Shown: positions 54,053 through 63,640, numbered from the stretch's first letter. The stretch is 64,000 bases of DNA from Roseiarcus sp963709655 (GCA_963709655.1 CAVPXF010000023.1:248001-312000), one strand, 5' to 3'. Numbers and translations are program-made. The notes: generated by a model from the letters alone, not told the origin.

Positions 54053-55029
54053 AGGAAAAGCTCCAGCCGGTTTCTGACCCGAAAGAGCCGCGCCGCCCCG
54101 AGCGAGACGGCGGCCAAAAGGACGACGCCCTGGAACAGCGGCTGCCACAGCGGGTCGAGATTGAACACGAACAAGAGGTCGCCGATGGTGCGGAACATCA
54201 AGGCGCCGAAGATCGCCCCGATCGCGCTGCCGGAGCCGCCGTAGAGCGAGACGCCGCCGAGCACCACCGCGGCGATCGAATAGAGCGTGTAGGAGCCGGC
54301 GGTCGCCGCGGACGCCTCGCCCGAATAGGTGACGAAGGTCAGGAAGAGGCCGCCGATCGAGGCCAGCAGGCCCGCCAGGACATAGGCCAGGAATTTCGCC
54401 CGCGTCACCGGAACGCCCGACATATAGGCCGCGGGCTCCGACGAGCCGATGGCGTAGGCCGCCCGGCCGATCGGCGAGCGCGCGTAGGGGACCCAGACGA
54501 CGAGGACCACGACGGCGAGCGCGACGAGGCTCGCGGGCGCGACGCCGAACACCCGTCCGGTGAGGGCGTCGGCGAGCGGCTCGTAGACGTCGCCTCCGGG
54601 GGTGGGGCGAAGGATCAGGGCGAGGCCGGAGAACACCGCGCCGGTGGCGATGGTCGTGACGATTGGCTGCAGGCGGCCGACGATGACGATCAGGCCGTTC
54701 AGCGCGCCGCAGGCCGCTCCGGCGACAAGCACCCCCGCCACGCCCGCGGCGGCCGACCATGCGGTCCCGACGACGATCGCGGAGGCGAGGCAATTGCTCA
54801 TGACGAACACCGCCCCGACCGACAGGTCGATCCCGGCGGTGATGACGGCGCAGGTCTGCGCCATCGCCACCAGGGCGAGGAGGACGCCCTTGTTGGCCGC
54901 GGTCTGCACGACATTGGCGCTGAAGCCGGCCGGGTGGTTCGACGCATAGAGCGCGAACATCGCGACAAAGAAGGCGAAGGCGATCAGCGTCGGACGATTG
55001 CGGGCGAGGACGTAGCGCCAGTCGTTCAT
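54049..55029 (-). CDS. CUT2 sugar ABC transporter permease (first)
   Basis: A 326-residue membrane protein of the same family, with CAVITAGIDLSVGAVFVMSN, the coupling loop IGRAAYAIGSSEPAAYMSGVPVTRAK and GGVSLYGGSGSAIGAIFGAL. Its ATG overlaps the ATPase stop by 4 bases, and its stop overlaps the next permease start, giving a tightly coupled operon. Two distinct permease genes rather than one are common for CUT2 systems of rhizobia. Confidence 0.93.
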   Translation of the reverse strand: MNDWRYVLARNRPTLIAFAFFVAMFALYASNHPAGFSANVVQTAANKGVLLALVAMAQTCAVITAGIDLSVGAVFVMSNCLASAIVVGTAWSAAAGVAGVLVAGAACGALNGLIVIVGRLQPIVTTIATGAVFSGLALILRPTPGGDVYEPLADALTGRVFGVAPASLVALAVVVLVVWVPYARSPIGRAAYAIGSSEPAAYMSGVPVTRAKFLAYVLAGLLASIGGLFLTFVTYSGEASAATAGSYTLYSIAAVVLGGVSLYGGSGSAIGAIFGALMFRTIGDLLFVFNLDPLWQPLFQGVVLLAAVSLGAARLFRVRNRLELFL

Positions 55030-56570
55030 GCGATCCCCGCGGCCGCCGGCCCCTCGGCCGGATCGCCGATGGCGAGCGCGCTGGCGACCAGGGCCCGCTC
55101 GGTGATGGCGTCGCCGACGAGCTCGCGCCGGATCGCGCCGTCATAGAGGACCAGCGCCCGGTCGCAGCAGCCGATCAGCTCGCTGTAATCGGTGGTGTAG
55201 AAGACGATCGCCGCGCCCGCGTCGGCGAGCCGGCGCAGGAGCTGATAGATTTCCTGCTTCGTGCCGACGTCGATGCCGCGCGTCGGATCGTTGAGCAGGA
55301 TGATGCGCGGGTTCGCCATCAGCCACTTGGCGATGACGACCTTCTGCTGGTTGCCGCCCGAGAGGGCGCCGGCCGGCATGTCGAGCGAGGCGGCGCGGAT
55401 GCCGAGCAGCGCCACCATCTCGGCGACGAGGCTCGCCTCGCGGCGGCGATCGACGACGCCGAACCGGCCGATGCGGTCGAACGCCGCGAAGCTCAGGTTT
55501 TCGCGCACCGACATCGGCAGCATCAGGCCCTCGGTCTTGCGGTCCTCCGGGATCAGCGCCATGCCGCCGGCGGACTTGGCGGCGTTCGGGCTTTTCGGGG
55601 CGAACGGCTCGCCCGCGACCCGGATCTCGCCGGAGACGCCGCGCAGCACGCCGAACAGGGCGAGCAGGAGTTCGCGCTGCCCCTGCCCGTCCAGTCCGCC
55701 GAGTCCGACCACTTCGCCCGACTGGACGCGAAACGAGACGCCGCGCAGCCGGCCGGCCCAGTTCAGGTTTCTGACCTCGAGCAGCGGCGGCTCATCGACT
55801 TCGGCAACGGGCGGCTTCGGCGGAAAGACATGGCTCAACTCGCGGCCGATCATCATCTCGACGATCTCGTCGTCGCTCTTCGAGCCTGCCGGGTAGGTCG
55901 CGACGTTCGAGCCGTTGCGAAACACCGTGCAGTCGTCGGCCAGCTCCTCGATCTCGCCCATCCGATGGGAGATGAAGATCAGCGCCAGGCCTTCCTGCCG
56001 GAGGCGCTTGAGCACCACGAACACCTTGGCGACGTCGGCCGCCGTCAAGGCCGAGGTCGCCTCGTCGAGGATGAGGATGCGGGGATTGCGCGCCAGCGCC
56101 TTGGCGATCTCGACCATCTGCCGGCGCGACAGCGGCAGGTCCTTGATGAGCGCGAGCGGGTGAATGTCGGGCGCGCCGGCGCGCTCGAGCGCTCCTTCCG
56201 CGATCCGGCGTTGGGCGCGGCGGTCGATCAGGCCGAAACGCAGCGGCGGGTTGACGATGGCGATATTGTCGGCGACCGAAAGATCGGGAACGAGCGACAG
56301 CTCCTGGAAGATGCAGACGACGCCTGCGCGCGCCGCGGCGGCGGGCGAGTCGAATGCGATCTCGGCGCCGTCGAGCTCGATGCGGCCGGCGTCCGGCCGG
56401 ACCACGCCGGCCAGGATCTTGATCAGCGTCGACTTGCCGGCGCCGTTCTCGCCCAGGACCGCATGGATGCGGCCCCCCGCGACATCAAGCGAGGCGTCCT
56501 GCAGCGCGCGCACGCCGCCATAGCTCTTCGAGACGTCCTGCATGCGAAGAATTGGGGCGATGGGCTGCAT
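55026..56570 (-). CDS. CUT2 sugar ABC transporter ATP-binding protein
   Basis: A 514-residue double-domain ATPase (RbsA-like). The first domain has Walker A GENGAGKST, signature LSRRQMVEIAKAL and Walker B RILILDEATSALT. The second has a degenerate Walker A (GLGGLDGQGQRELLL) but a full signature LSGGNQQKVVIAKWL, as is normal for CUT2 ATPases. It energises import by the two permeases encoded downstream. The gene is separated from the binding-protein gene by about 170 bases that carry a palindromic repeat. Confidence 0.94.
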   Translation of the reverse strand: MQPIAPILRMQDVSKSYGGVRALQDASLDVAGGRIHAVLGENGAGKSTLIKILAGVVRPDAGRIELDGAEIAFDSPAAAARAGVVCIFQELSLVPDLSVADNIAIVNPPLRFGLIDRRAQRRIAEGALERAGAPDIHPLALIKDLPLSRRQMVEIAKALARNPRILILDEATSALTAADVAKVFVVLKRLRQEGLALIFISHRMGEIEELADDCTVFRNGSNVATYPAGSKSDDEIVEMMIGRELSHVFPPKPPVAEVDEPPLLEVRNLNWAGRLRGVSFRVQSGEVVGLGGLDGQGQRELLLALFGVLRGVSGEIRVAGEPFAPKSPNAAKSAGGMALIPEDRKTEGLMLPMSVRENLSFAAFDRIGRFGVVDRRREASLVAEMVALLGIRAASLDMPAGALSGGNQQKVVIAKWLMANPRIILLNDPTRGIDVGTKQEIYQLLRRLADAGAAIVFYTTDYSELIGCCDRALVLYDGAIRRELVGDAITERALVASALAIGDPAEGPAAAGIA

Positions 56571-56624
56571 CCGCGTGATCTGCCTCGTCCCCAGGAGTTC
56601 GCGATGAACTCGTTGCGCCGGCGA

Positions 56625-56726
56625 ACCCTCACCCTGCCGCTTCGCGGCTTCCCTCTCCCGGTGGGAGAGGGGGCCGCGTCCCCTTCCCCCTCGGGGGGAA
56701 GGTGGCCCGAAGGGCCGGATGAGGGG
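56625..56726. repeat. CCCTCATCCGGCC-type palindromic repeat, copy 2
   Basis: Reads AACCCTCACCCTGCCGCTTCG at the left and GGCCCGAAGGGCCGGATGAGGG at the right, with internal hairpins CCGCTTCGCGG, CCTCTCCCGGTGGGAGAGG and CCTTCCCCCTCGGGGGGAAGG. It matches the cassette at 25366-25466 in reverse orientation. It lies inside the sugar-transporter operon, between the binding protein and the ATPase, where it could stabilise the upstream message. Confidence 0.72.
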
Positions 56727-56741
56727 GCCGCGGCGATGAAC

Positions 56742-57872
56742 TTATTTGTTCTCCTTGGTCTGCCCCATGATCTCGGCCGCGTTGAAGTTGATGCCGCAGG
56801 TCGGGAAGGAGTTGCCGACGAAGAAATTGTCGGACAGCTCGGGGTAATAGTTCTCGCCGGCCTTGAAGTCCGGATATTGGACGGTCGCCAGCGGCAGCTT
56901 GATCTCCTGCGGCACGACCTGCCCTTCGAGGGCGGCGAGCGCCGTCTTGACCGCGACCGCAACCTGCGCCGGTCCGGTGCCGCCGGAGGCGCATTTGAGG
57001 CCCTTGTCGCCGTATTTGGCGCAGAACTTGCGGAAGCCGTTCTCCGTTTCGCCGCCGAACGGAACGAACGGCTGCTTGGCGTCGATCATCGCCTGAACGA
57101 CGCCGGTGTCGCCGCCTTGCGCGGTGAAGCCGTCGAACTGCTTTTGCACGGCGATGGCGTCGGCCGTCACCTTCTGCGCGGTCGGGTCGTCCCACTTGCC
57201 GTAAACCTCGATGACGTTCCATGTCTTGCCGCTCTTGTCGAGCGTCTCATGGATGCCGTCATGCCGGTCGCGGTCGACCGACGTGCCGGCGACCCCGCGC
57301 ACTTCCAGGATCTTGCCGCCGTTCGGCAGATTGTCGATCAGCCATTTCGCCCAATAGACGCCGAGGCCCTTCTGGTCGACGTCGACGTTGATCGCATCGT
57401 GGGAGTCGAAGACGTTGTCGAACGCCACCAGCACCACGCCGGCGTCGTTCGCCCGCTTGATCACCGGCCGGAACGCGTCGGGGTTCTGCACGTCGACGAC
57501 GATCGCGTCGTAGCCGGAGTCGATGAAGTTGTCGACGGCGGCGATCTGCGCCGCGACGTCCTCGCCGGTCGAGACGACCTTGAACTCCTTGAGCTTGGCC
57601 GCGACATCGGGCTGGGCGGCGTAGGCCTTGGCCGTCTGGATCATCTGGATGCGCCAGGTGTTGGCGATATAGCCGTTGGCGAGCGCGACCCGGAACGGTC
57701 CCTTCTTCGCCGGATATTTGAAGAACTTGGTGTCGCTCGTCCAGGGCACGAAGCACTGCGGCTCGGCGGACGGGCCCGACACGACCTGAGGGCCGGCGGC
57801 GTAGACGGGCGCGGAAACGGCGAGGGCCGCTCCGGCAAAGGCGCACAGTCCCAGACGGTGAACAAGCTGCAT
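56742..57872 (-). CDS. periplasmic sugar-binding protein of the CUT2 transporter
   Basis: A 376-residue protein with a signal peptide (MQLVHRLGLCAFAGAALAVSAPVYA). The type I periplasmic-binding fold shows FRVALANGYIANTWRIQMIQTAKAYA, DSGYDAIVVDVQNPDAFRPVIKRANDAGVVLVAFDN and GGKILEVRGVAGTSVDRDRHDGI, all typical of ribose/xylose-type binding proteins. The extra C-terminal segment (FFVGNSFPTCGINFNAAEI) is longer than in RbsB. It is the first gene of the operon, as expected for the most abundant component. The ligand is unknown. Confidence 0.92.
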   Translation of the reverse strand: MQLVHRLGLCAFAGAALAVSAPVYAAGPQVVSGPSAEPQCFVPWTSDTKFFKYPAKKGPFRVALANGYIANTWRIQMIQTAKAYAAQPDVAAKLKEFKVVSTGEDVAAQIAAVDNFIDSGYDAIVVDVQNPDAFRPVIKRANDAGVVLVAFDNVFDSHDAINVDVDQKGLGVYWAKWLIDNLPNGGKILEVRGVAGTSVDRDRHDGIHETLDKSGKTWNVIEVYGKWDDPTAQKVTADAIAVQKQFDGFTAQGGDTGVVQAMIDAKQPFVPFGGETENGFRKFCAKYGDKGLKCASGGTGPAQVAVAVKTALAALEGQVVPQEIKLPLATVQYPDFKAGENYYPELSDNFFVGNSFPTCGINFNAAEIMGQTKENK

Positions 57873-58143
57873 GGTCTTCCTCCCAGAAGTTGGTTTTTGG
57901 CGCGCCCCTTTGAAGCGGGGCCCGAAGGTTTCAGAAAAAACGACGGCGTACGCGGGCTCGGCGCGGTCGAATGGCGCGTCCCCCGTTCAACAGGACCGAA
58001 CGTGTTCGCCCGCGTTCATGGCCTAGCTTGGAGCTGGCATGTCACTATAGCCGGGCGCCGACCGAGCGCAAGCCCGCCGGCCGGCCGGCCCGCGATCCGC
58101 GGCGGTCGCCGACGGTTTGGCGAACGCGCCCCCTCGCGCGCCC

Positions 58144-58947
58144 TCACGACCATTCCGGAACGCTCGGCACGCGCAGCGTTTCGGCTTCGGGCAGGTCGAC
58201 AGCGAAAACGTCCTGCATGAGCCGGCGGAGGGCCGCGCGGTCCTCGAGCTTGCGGAGGCTCGCCTGTCCGTTGGCGCGGATCGTGACGTCGCGGTTCATC
58301 ACCGTCACGCGGCCCTCCGGCGTCATCGCGCGCAACATCAGGCGCTGGCGCATCGGCGACGCCGGATGGGTGGAGAACCAGTGGTTGGCGACCTCGAAAT
58401 CGACCCAGTTGTCGTCGTCGAGGCCGCAGGTCCAGGCGTCGACCGTGCGCTCGCCGCTTTCGATCTTCAGCATGCGCCGGCGGCCATCGAACGCGATGCG
58501 GTTGGTTTCGCCGCTCTCCTCGACGGGCGTTCCGTCGAGCGGAATGGGCCGGCGGCAGCCCAGCCCGCCGAGGCCCGGATCGGCGACGAAGCTTCCCTCG
58601 GGGAGGTCGACTGCCACGATCATGTGGCCGCGCGGCGCCTTGTCCGGCGCGAGCACGAGCGTCACCCGCGCCGTGCGCAACGTCGTCTTGAACCCGAGCG
58701 CGCGGAGCGCGGCGTCGAACAGCGTCGCCTGCTCGAAGCAATAGCCGCCGCGCCGCCCGCGCACGATCTTCTGCTGCAGGCTTTCGAGGTCGAGCCGGAT
58801 CGGACGGCCGAGCAGGACGTCGATGTTCTCAAAATGGATCGCCGTCATGTGCGCTGCGATCAGGCCCGCGAGGGTCGCGTGGTCGGCCTCGAGCGGGCCA
58901 TTGTAGGCTATGCGCGCGAGATAGGCCGGAAGGTCGAAGGCGGACAT
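58144..58947 (-). CDS. arylamine N-acetyltransferase
   Basis: A 267-residue protein from ATG 58947. The Cys-His-Asp triad is Cys70 (RGGYCFEQ), His108 (APRGHMIV) and Asp123 (VADPGLGG). HFENIDVLLGRPIRLDL is the conserved N-terminal block. NATs transfer acetyl from acetyl-CoA to arylamines and hydrazines, and in bacteria also act in amide-forming secondary metabolism. It stands alone here. Confidence 0.95.
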   Translation of the reverse strand: MSAFDLPAYLARIAYNGPLEADHATLAGLIAAHMTAIHFENIDVLLGRPIRLDLESLQQKIVRGRRGGYCFEQATLFDAALRALGFKTTLRTARVTLVLAPDKAPRGHMIVAVDLPEGSFVADPGLGGLGCRRPIPLDGTPVEESGETNRIAFDGRRRMLKIESGERTVDAWTCGLDDDNWVDFEVANHWFSTHPASPMRQRLMLRAMTPEGRVTVMNRDVTIRANGQASLRKLEDRAALRRLMQDVFAVDLPEAETLRVPSVPEWS

Positions 58948-59086
58948 GGCGAGCTCGCGAATGGGGGCCGCGCAAAGAAGACCCGACGATCGCCGGACGC
59001 TCTCGGGCGCCATCATGAGGACAGCCGGGCCTTTGGGCAAGCGGCACGCGCTCCCGGCCGGCAAAGGCGTTGGGTCAAACCCTTCG

Positions 59087-59144
59087 CGCCGTCATGGCCG
59101 GGTTCTTGACCCGGCCATCCACGCCGGCGCCGCAAGGCGCCTCA
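59087..59144. repeat. GCCGTCATGGCC-type repeat, copy 1
   Basis: CGCCGTCATGGCCGGGTTCTTGACCCGGCCATCCACG followed by GCGCCGCAAGGCGCCTCAC: two hairpins. The flanks match the copy at 60551-60626, which has a longer first hairpin. It lies between the NAT and toxin genes. Confidence 0.7.
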
Positions 59145-59161
59145 CTAACCGAGAAGCCGGG

Positions 59162-59683
59162 CTAGCTTCCGCGCTTCAGCGCATCGGCCGCCACGGCCAG
59201 CGGCAAGACGAGCGAGAGCGGCGCGTCGAGCAGGGGGAGAGCGCCATAGGTTTCGTACCAGCGCGCCGCTCGTTCGTTCTTGGCGTCGATCAGCAAGGCG
59301 ACACCGCCGACATCCTCGGCGACGCGGATGCAGCGCTCGGCCGCGCGGAACAGGAGAGCGCCGCCGAGGCCCCGGCCTTGCACCGAGCTATCGACCGCGA
59401 GCCGGCCGAGGCGAAACACAGGCACGTCGTAACGGCCGAGACCTTTCTTCGCGAGAGCCGGCGTCCGGCTGTATTCGAGCGACGCGGGGCTCAGCGTATA
59501 GAAGCCGAGAATGCGCGCCGGCGCGTCGGACGGCGCGGCGACGAAGCATTTTGCGCCGCCGCTTTCGTGGTTCTGGCGCGCATATTTTTGCAAATAGAGG
59601 TTGAGATCGGCGCCGCCGCAATCGAAGGCGGCGCGGTCGTGAAGTTTGGCGATCGGCGCTTCGTCCCAGACGAGCGCCGTCAC
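59162..59683 (-). CDS. GNAT acetyltransferase toxin, second module
   Basis: A 173-residue GNAT protein. The acetyl-CoA loop VQGRGLGGALLF and the late RWYETYGALPL match the toxin at 126-635, and both share a GRLA(I/V) strand before the loop. Its ATG overlaps the antitoxin stop by 4 bases. Expected to acetylate aminoacyl-tRNA when free of antitoxin. Two paralogous modules in one 60-kb window are noteworthy. Confidence 0.88.
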   Translation of the reverse strand: MTALVWDEAPIAKLHDRAAFDCGGADLNLYLQKYARQNHESGGAKCFVAAPSDAPARILGFYTLSPASLEYSRTPALAKKGLGRYDVPVFRLGRLAVDSSVQGRGLGGALLFRAAERCIRVAEDVGGVALLIDAKNERAARWYETYGALPLLDAPLSLVLPLAVAADALKRGS

Positions 59684-59955
59684 GGCAGCGTGAAGCCGGC
59701 CTTCGCGGCGCGCACGAGACGGTCAGGCGCCGCCGGCGGATTTTCCAAGAGCGCGAGCACGCGCAACGAGTCGCGCTCCGACAGCGTGAGCCGTTCGGCC
59801 TCGGCAATATCCGCCTCCGCCTTCGGCAGCACGGCGCCGAGAATGTAGCCGGTGAGATCGAGCCGCTTCAGGGAGGCGGCGCGCGTGAGGGTGGCCTTAT
59901 CCTCGGGACGAAGCCGCAATTCGACACGGCCGCTGTCGGAATGAGCGCGGGGCAT
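59680..59955 (-). CDS. DUF1778 antitoxin, second module
   Basis: A 91-residue protein with the ribbon-helix-helix region RVELRLRPEDKATLTRAASLKRLDLTGYI near the N-terminus and a C-terminal toxin-binding tail (FTLP end). A GGAGGTTCC ribosome site precedes ATG 59955. It is followed by the GNAT toxin with a 4-base overlap. A perfect palindrome in its promoter (59989-60005) is a likely autorepression site. Confidence 0.9.
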   Translation of the reverse strand: MPRAHSDSGRVELRLRPEDKATLTRAASLKRLDLTGYILGAVLPKAEADIAEAERLTLSERDSLRVLALLENPPAAPDRLVRAAKAGFTLP

Positions 59956-59984
59956 GGAACCTCCTAAGGTCGTCGCCTTACTCT

Positions 59985-60013
59985 GCCATACGGAATGAAT
60001 CCGTACCAGACAA
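59985..60013 (-). promoter_or_regulatory. promoter and operator of the second toxin-antitoxin module
   Basis: On the minus strand: -35 TTGTCT (60008-60013), 17-base spacer, -10 TATGGC (59985-59990). Within the spacer, reaching into the -10, is the perfect inverted repeat TACGGA-ttcat-TCCGTA (59989-60005). Ribbon-helix-helix antitoxins bind such sites to repress their own operon, so this is a well-placed operator candidate. Confidence 0.6.
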
Positions 60014-60292
60014 TTTTGCCAACCACGCTCATTTTAAACGCTACCAATGTGCATAATAATGTCCTTATCAGATAGGGCTAAGCGGCGGCTATCGCGTCAT
60101 ATATTCACCTGCAACTCGTTGCGTGTGGGACCGCGGCGAATATCCACGAATCCTCGACTTTGCTGCATAGCTGAGCTGCCGATTGCCCCGCCATTCTGTA
60201 CAGCGCAGACGGTACAACCAAGGTTGCGTCGGCGGCCGTAATGTGACAGTAATAAGCGGCGGCGCGATTGAAATTCACAGGGAGGTCTGACA
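60014..60292. other. gene-free stretch
   Basis: No gene supported. A/T-richer than average. It ends with the CAGGGAGGTCTGACA ribosome site of the small gene at 60293. Confidence 0.35.
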
Positions 60293-60508
60293 ATGGCGAC
60301 CGGCTTGTATGTCACGCCAGACGGACGAGTGGCTGTGAACTACGGAACCCGTAAGCTCTTCCTTCCGATGAGCCAGTACAAGGCGAATGGGTACAAGCCC
60401 GGGATCGAGAAGCTGTCGGTCAGGGACACAACAGGCCCCGGTCCGGTCCCCATCGGCGCGAGAGCGGCTTCCGATCAATCTGTATTGAACCCGCTTCGTC
60501 AGGTTTGA
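60293..60508 (+). CDS. small protein of unknown function
   Basis: A 71-residue protein with a strong GGGAGG ribosome site seven bases before ATG. The first 40 residues (ATGLYVTPDGRVAVNYGTRK, then LFLPMSQYKANGYKPGIEKL) are well composed and beta-like; the rest is low in complexity. There is no known domain that I recognise, no signal peptide and no membrane segment. Initiation signals make it a probable real gene. Confidence 0.55.
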   Translation: MATGLYVTPDGRVAVNYGTRKLFLPMSQYKANGYKPGIEKLSVRDTTGPGPVPIGARAASDQSVLNPLRQV

Positions 60509-60550
60509 AGATTTCGGCGCAGGCTTGGCATGCGTTCAAGAATACCGCTC

Positions 60551-60626
60551 ACGCCGTCATGGCCGCCCCCGGATCACAGTCCGGGGGTGACCCGGGCATC
60601 CACGAGCGCGCCGCAAGGCGCCTCAC
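60551..60626. repeat. GCCGTCATGGCC-type repeat, copy 2
   Basis: ACGCCGTCATGGCCGCCCCCGG, a hairpin CCCCCGGATCACAGTCCGGGGG, then TGACCCGGGCATCCACGAG and GCGCCGCAAGGCGCCTCAC. Same flanks as 59087-59144. Confidence 0.7.
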
Positions 60627-60683
60627 GCCCTCGTACCTTTACCAACGCCCGCTCCACATCGAGATCAAAAGCGCCGCCGCCCC

Positions 60684-60929
60684 CTACCCGCGCAGCTTCT
60701 CATGCGCCGTCGCGGCGCGCAGGAAGTAGAACAGCCCGACGAGCGCGAGGAGGACGAACACCGCCTGAAGGGCATGGGTGATCAGCGCGCCGAGGGCGAA
60801 CATGCCGCCGAGCGCCCAGCCGGCCGCGGTCGCCGCCCCGATCAGTTCGGCGCCGACCAGGATCGCGACGCTGACCAGCGTCGAGATGTTGAGCCAGTTG
60901 ATTGGCTTTACGGACGCGGTTGCGGCCAA
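60684..60929 (-). CDS. small two- or three-helix membrane protein
   Basis: An 81-residue protein from TTG 60929 with AAGGAGAC upstream. Two to three hydrophobic stretches (STLVSVAILVGAELIGAATAAGWALGGMF, then LITHALQAVFVLLALVGLFYFL) fit an inner-membrane protein. The tail is short and basic. No function is known; it diverges from kup. Confidence 0.7.
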   Translation of the reverse strand: MAATASVKPINWLNISTLVSVAILVGAELIGAATAAGWALGGMFALGALITHALQAVFVLLALVGLFYFLRAATAHEKLRG

Positions 60930-61051
60930 AGCCCGTCTCCTTTTAGTCCCGATGGGGCGTCCATCCAAGTCGGGCGGCCCTAGACCATGTCGGGACTGGG
61001 CGCAAGTGTCGCGGGACGACGGCATTGCCGGTTAATGATTTGTTCTGCAGG

Positions 61052-63038
61052 ATGGCCCTGTTCAAGCGGTCGCCGATGTCCCTGCTCGCCGAACCTTCCC
61101 ATCACGCCGGCGCCGCCCCGCACGAGCGCGCCCATGCGCCGAAGGGGGGCGTGGGGCCGTTGGCGCTCGGCGCGCTCGGCGTCGTCTACGGCGACATCGG
61201 CACTTCGCCCCTTTACGCCATGGACCAGATCTTTAGGGTCGCGCCGGCCCGCACGGCCGAGGATGCGCTGGGCGCCGTGTCGCTGGTCATCTGGACCCTC
61301 ACCGTCATCGTGGCGATCAAATACGCCCTCCTGGTGCTCCGGGCGCAAAACGACGGCGAGGGCGGCGTATTCGCCCTCTACGGCCTTCTGCACGACCGCA
61401 AGGACCGGCGCGCCCGGCTGTTGCTCTGGGCCCTGATGGTCGGCGCGGGCCTCCTGATCGGCGACGGCATGATCACCCCGGCGATCAGCGTCCTCTCGGC
61501 GGTCGAGGGCGTTGGGGTCGCGGCGCCGGGACTGTCGTCGGCGGTCGTCCCGATCACGCTGGGGCTCCTGATCGCGCTCTTCGCCGTGCAGTTCAAAGGC
61601 GCCTCGGGCGTCGGTTCGGTGTTCGGTCCGATCGTGCTCGTCTGGTTCGCAGCCATCGCCGCCCTGGGGGCGGCGGCGATCGTGCAGGCGCCTGAGATCC
61701 TCGACGCCTTCAATCCGGCGTACGGCTTCCTGTACCTCGCGCGGGTCGATTTCGTCGGCGCGCTGATGCTGCTCGGCGCCTTGATGCTGGTCGTGACCGG
61801 GGGCGAGGCGATGTACGCCGATCTCGGCCATTTCGGCGCCCTGCCGATCCGCCTCTCCTGGTATGCGATCGTCTATCCGGCGCTGCTGCTCAATTACCTC
61901 GGTCAGGGCGCGCATCTGATCGGCGCGAACGAGGTCGCCGGCGACAAGCTGTTTTTCGCCCTCAGCCCGTCCTGGCTCCTCATGCCGATGGTCGTGCTGG
62001 CGACTTTCGCCACCGTGATCGCCTCGCAGTCCTTGATCTCGGGCGCCTTCTCGCTCGTCTCGCAGGCGATTCGCCTCGGCCTCTTCCCGCGGCTCGACAT
62101 CGAGCACACCCACCACGCGCACGAGGGGCAGGTCTATATTCCCGCCGTCAACTGGGCGCTGCTGGTCGGCTGCGTAACGCTCGTCCTCGTCTTCGGATCG
62201 AGCTCGGCGCTGGCGGCGGCCTATGGTCTGGCCGTCTCCGGCGTGATGGTGATCACCTCGGTCGCGATGATCCCGGTCGCCCTGCGCTATTGGGGCTGGA
62301 GTCCGACGCTCACCGCGCTCGTCTGGGGGCCGCTGACCGCGCTGAACGCCGCCTTTCTCGCCGCGAGCTCGCTGAAGCTTCTGGAGGGCGGATACGTTCC
62401 GATCGCGGTCGGCGCCGCCGCCTTCGCCATGATGGCGACCTGGCGCTGGGGCCGCAAGGCGACCTACGCCGCCCATAACGCCAAGGCGACGCTGACCATG
62501 TCCGAGATCGTGACGCTGCACCGGGCGAGCAGCGCCTTTCTCGAACGCAATGCGCTCATCATGTCCCCCCGACCCTTACGCGCGCTCGGCGACCGCGCCC
62601 CCTCGCTCGTCCGCCTGATCGCCGAGCGGACCGGCATGCTGCCGCGCAACCTGATTTTCGTCGAGGTCAGCCACAAGAAGACCCCCTACATCCACGGCAG
62701 CCGCTATCAGGTCACCGTGTTCGACCGCAGTCCCGGAGAAGGGCAGCGTGATCGGCGTCGAATTGTCTTTCGGCTTCCTCGAGGATCCCAATGTCGAACA
62801 GGCGCTGGAGGCCCTCGCCCGGCACAAAGAGATCGACCTGCCAGCCGACCCGCATCAGTGGATCGTGCATATCATGCAGGACCACCTGTTGTCGTCGCGC
62901 CGCAGCGGCCTCTATAAGCGGCTGCGACTGAACCTGTTCCTGTTCCTGAGAGCGGTGTCGCGGCCGGCCTATTCGTACTACGGCCTGGGCGACGCGGTGC
63001 AGCTCACCCTCGAGGTCATTCCGGTCCGGCTGCGGTGA
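61052..63038 (+). CDS. kup: Kup-family low-affinity potassium transporter, frameshifted
   Basis: About 653-661 residues after removing one extra base near 62733-62737. The start could be ATG 61052 or 61076. The N-terminal membrane part has GVVYGDIGTSPLYAM, GEGGVFALYGLL and about twelve helices. The frame breaks within DRSPGK|GSVIGVELSFGFLEDPNV, the start of the cytoplasmic C-terminal domain, which then runs to RPAYSYYGLGDAVQLTLE. Kup symports K+ with H+ and is important at low pH or high osmolarity. The damage is probably a sequence error. Confidence 0.93.
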
Positions 63039-63097
63039 GGGCGGCGGGCGGTGGGAGACGCTGGACGGGGCCAAGCGAACCGTGATTGTCTCGGCCG

Positions 63098-63640
63098 ATG
63101 GCCAGTCCTCCTCCCACGATCGTCACGCTCGATCCGGCCGCCTTCGGCCGCTGTCTCGACCGGCTCGCCGAGATCCTGCAGGCCTCAGTGCGCGAAGGCG
63201 CGAGCGTCGGCTTCGTGCTGCCGTTCTCGCTCGACGAGGCGCGCGCCTACTGGCGCGACAGGGTCGCGCCCGCGCACGCGGCGGGCGGCAAGGTCGTCCT
63301 GGCCGCGGTCCTCGGCGACGAGGTCGTCGGGACGGCCCAGCTCGATTTCGACGCCATGCCGAGCAAGCGCCATCACGCCGAAGTCTCAAAGGTGCTGGTC
63401 GACCCGCGCTTTCGCCGCGCGGGCGTGGCGCGGGCGCTGATGGCCGAGATCGAGCGGCGCGCGACCGAGGACGGCCGCTGGCTCCTGACCCTCGACACCG
63501 CGGGCGACGCCGCCGAGACGCTCTACCGTTCGCTCGGCTACACGCTCGCCGGAACGATCCCCCTTTACGCCCGCGACGCCTTCGAGGCCGATCGCTACGA
63601 CGCCACCCGGCTCATGTACAAGGACCTGAGGGGCGGCTAG
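63098..63640 (+). CDS. GNAT-family N-acetyltransferase
   Basis: A 180-residue protein from ATG 63098. The acetyl-CoA motif is RFRRAGVARALMAEIE (Q/RxxGxA), preceded by HHAEVSKVLVDP and followed by LLTLDTAGDAAETLYRSLGY. It is not paired with an antitoxin and differs from the two toxin-type GNAT genes. The substrate is unknown; small-molecule acetylation is usual for this subgroup. Confidence 0.88.
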   Translation: MASPPPTIVTLDPAAFGRCLDRLAEILQASVREGASVGFVLPFSLDEARAYWRDRVAPAHAAGGKVVLAAVLGDEVVGTAQLDFDAMPSKRHHAEVSKVLVDPRFRRAGVARALMAEIERRATEDGRWLLTLDTAGDAAETLYRSLGYTLAGTIPLYARDAFEADRYDATRLMYKDLRGG

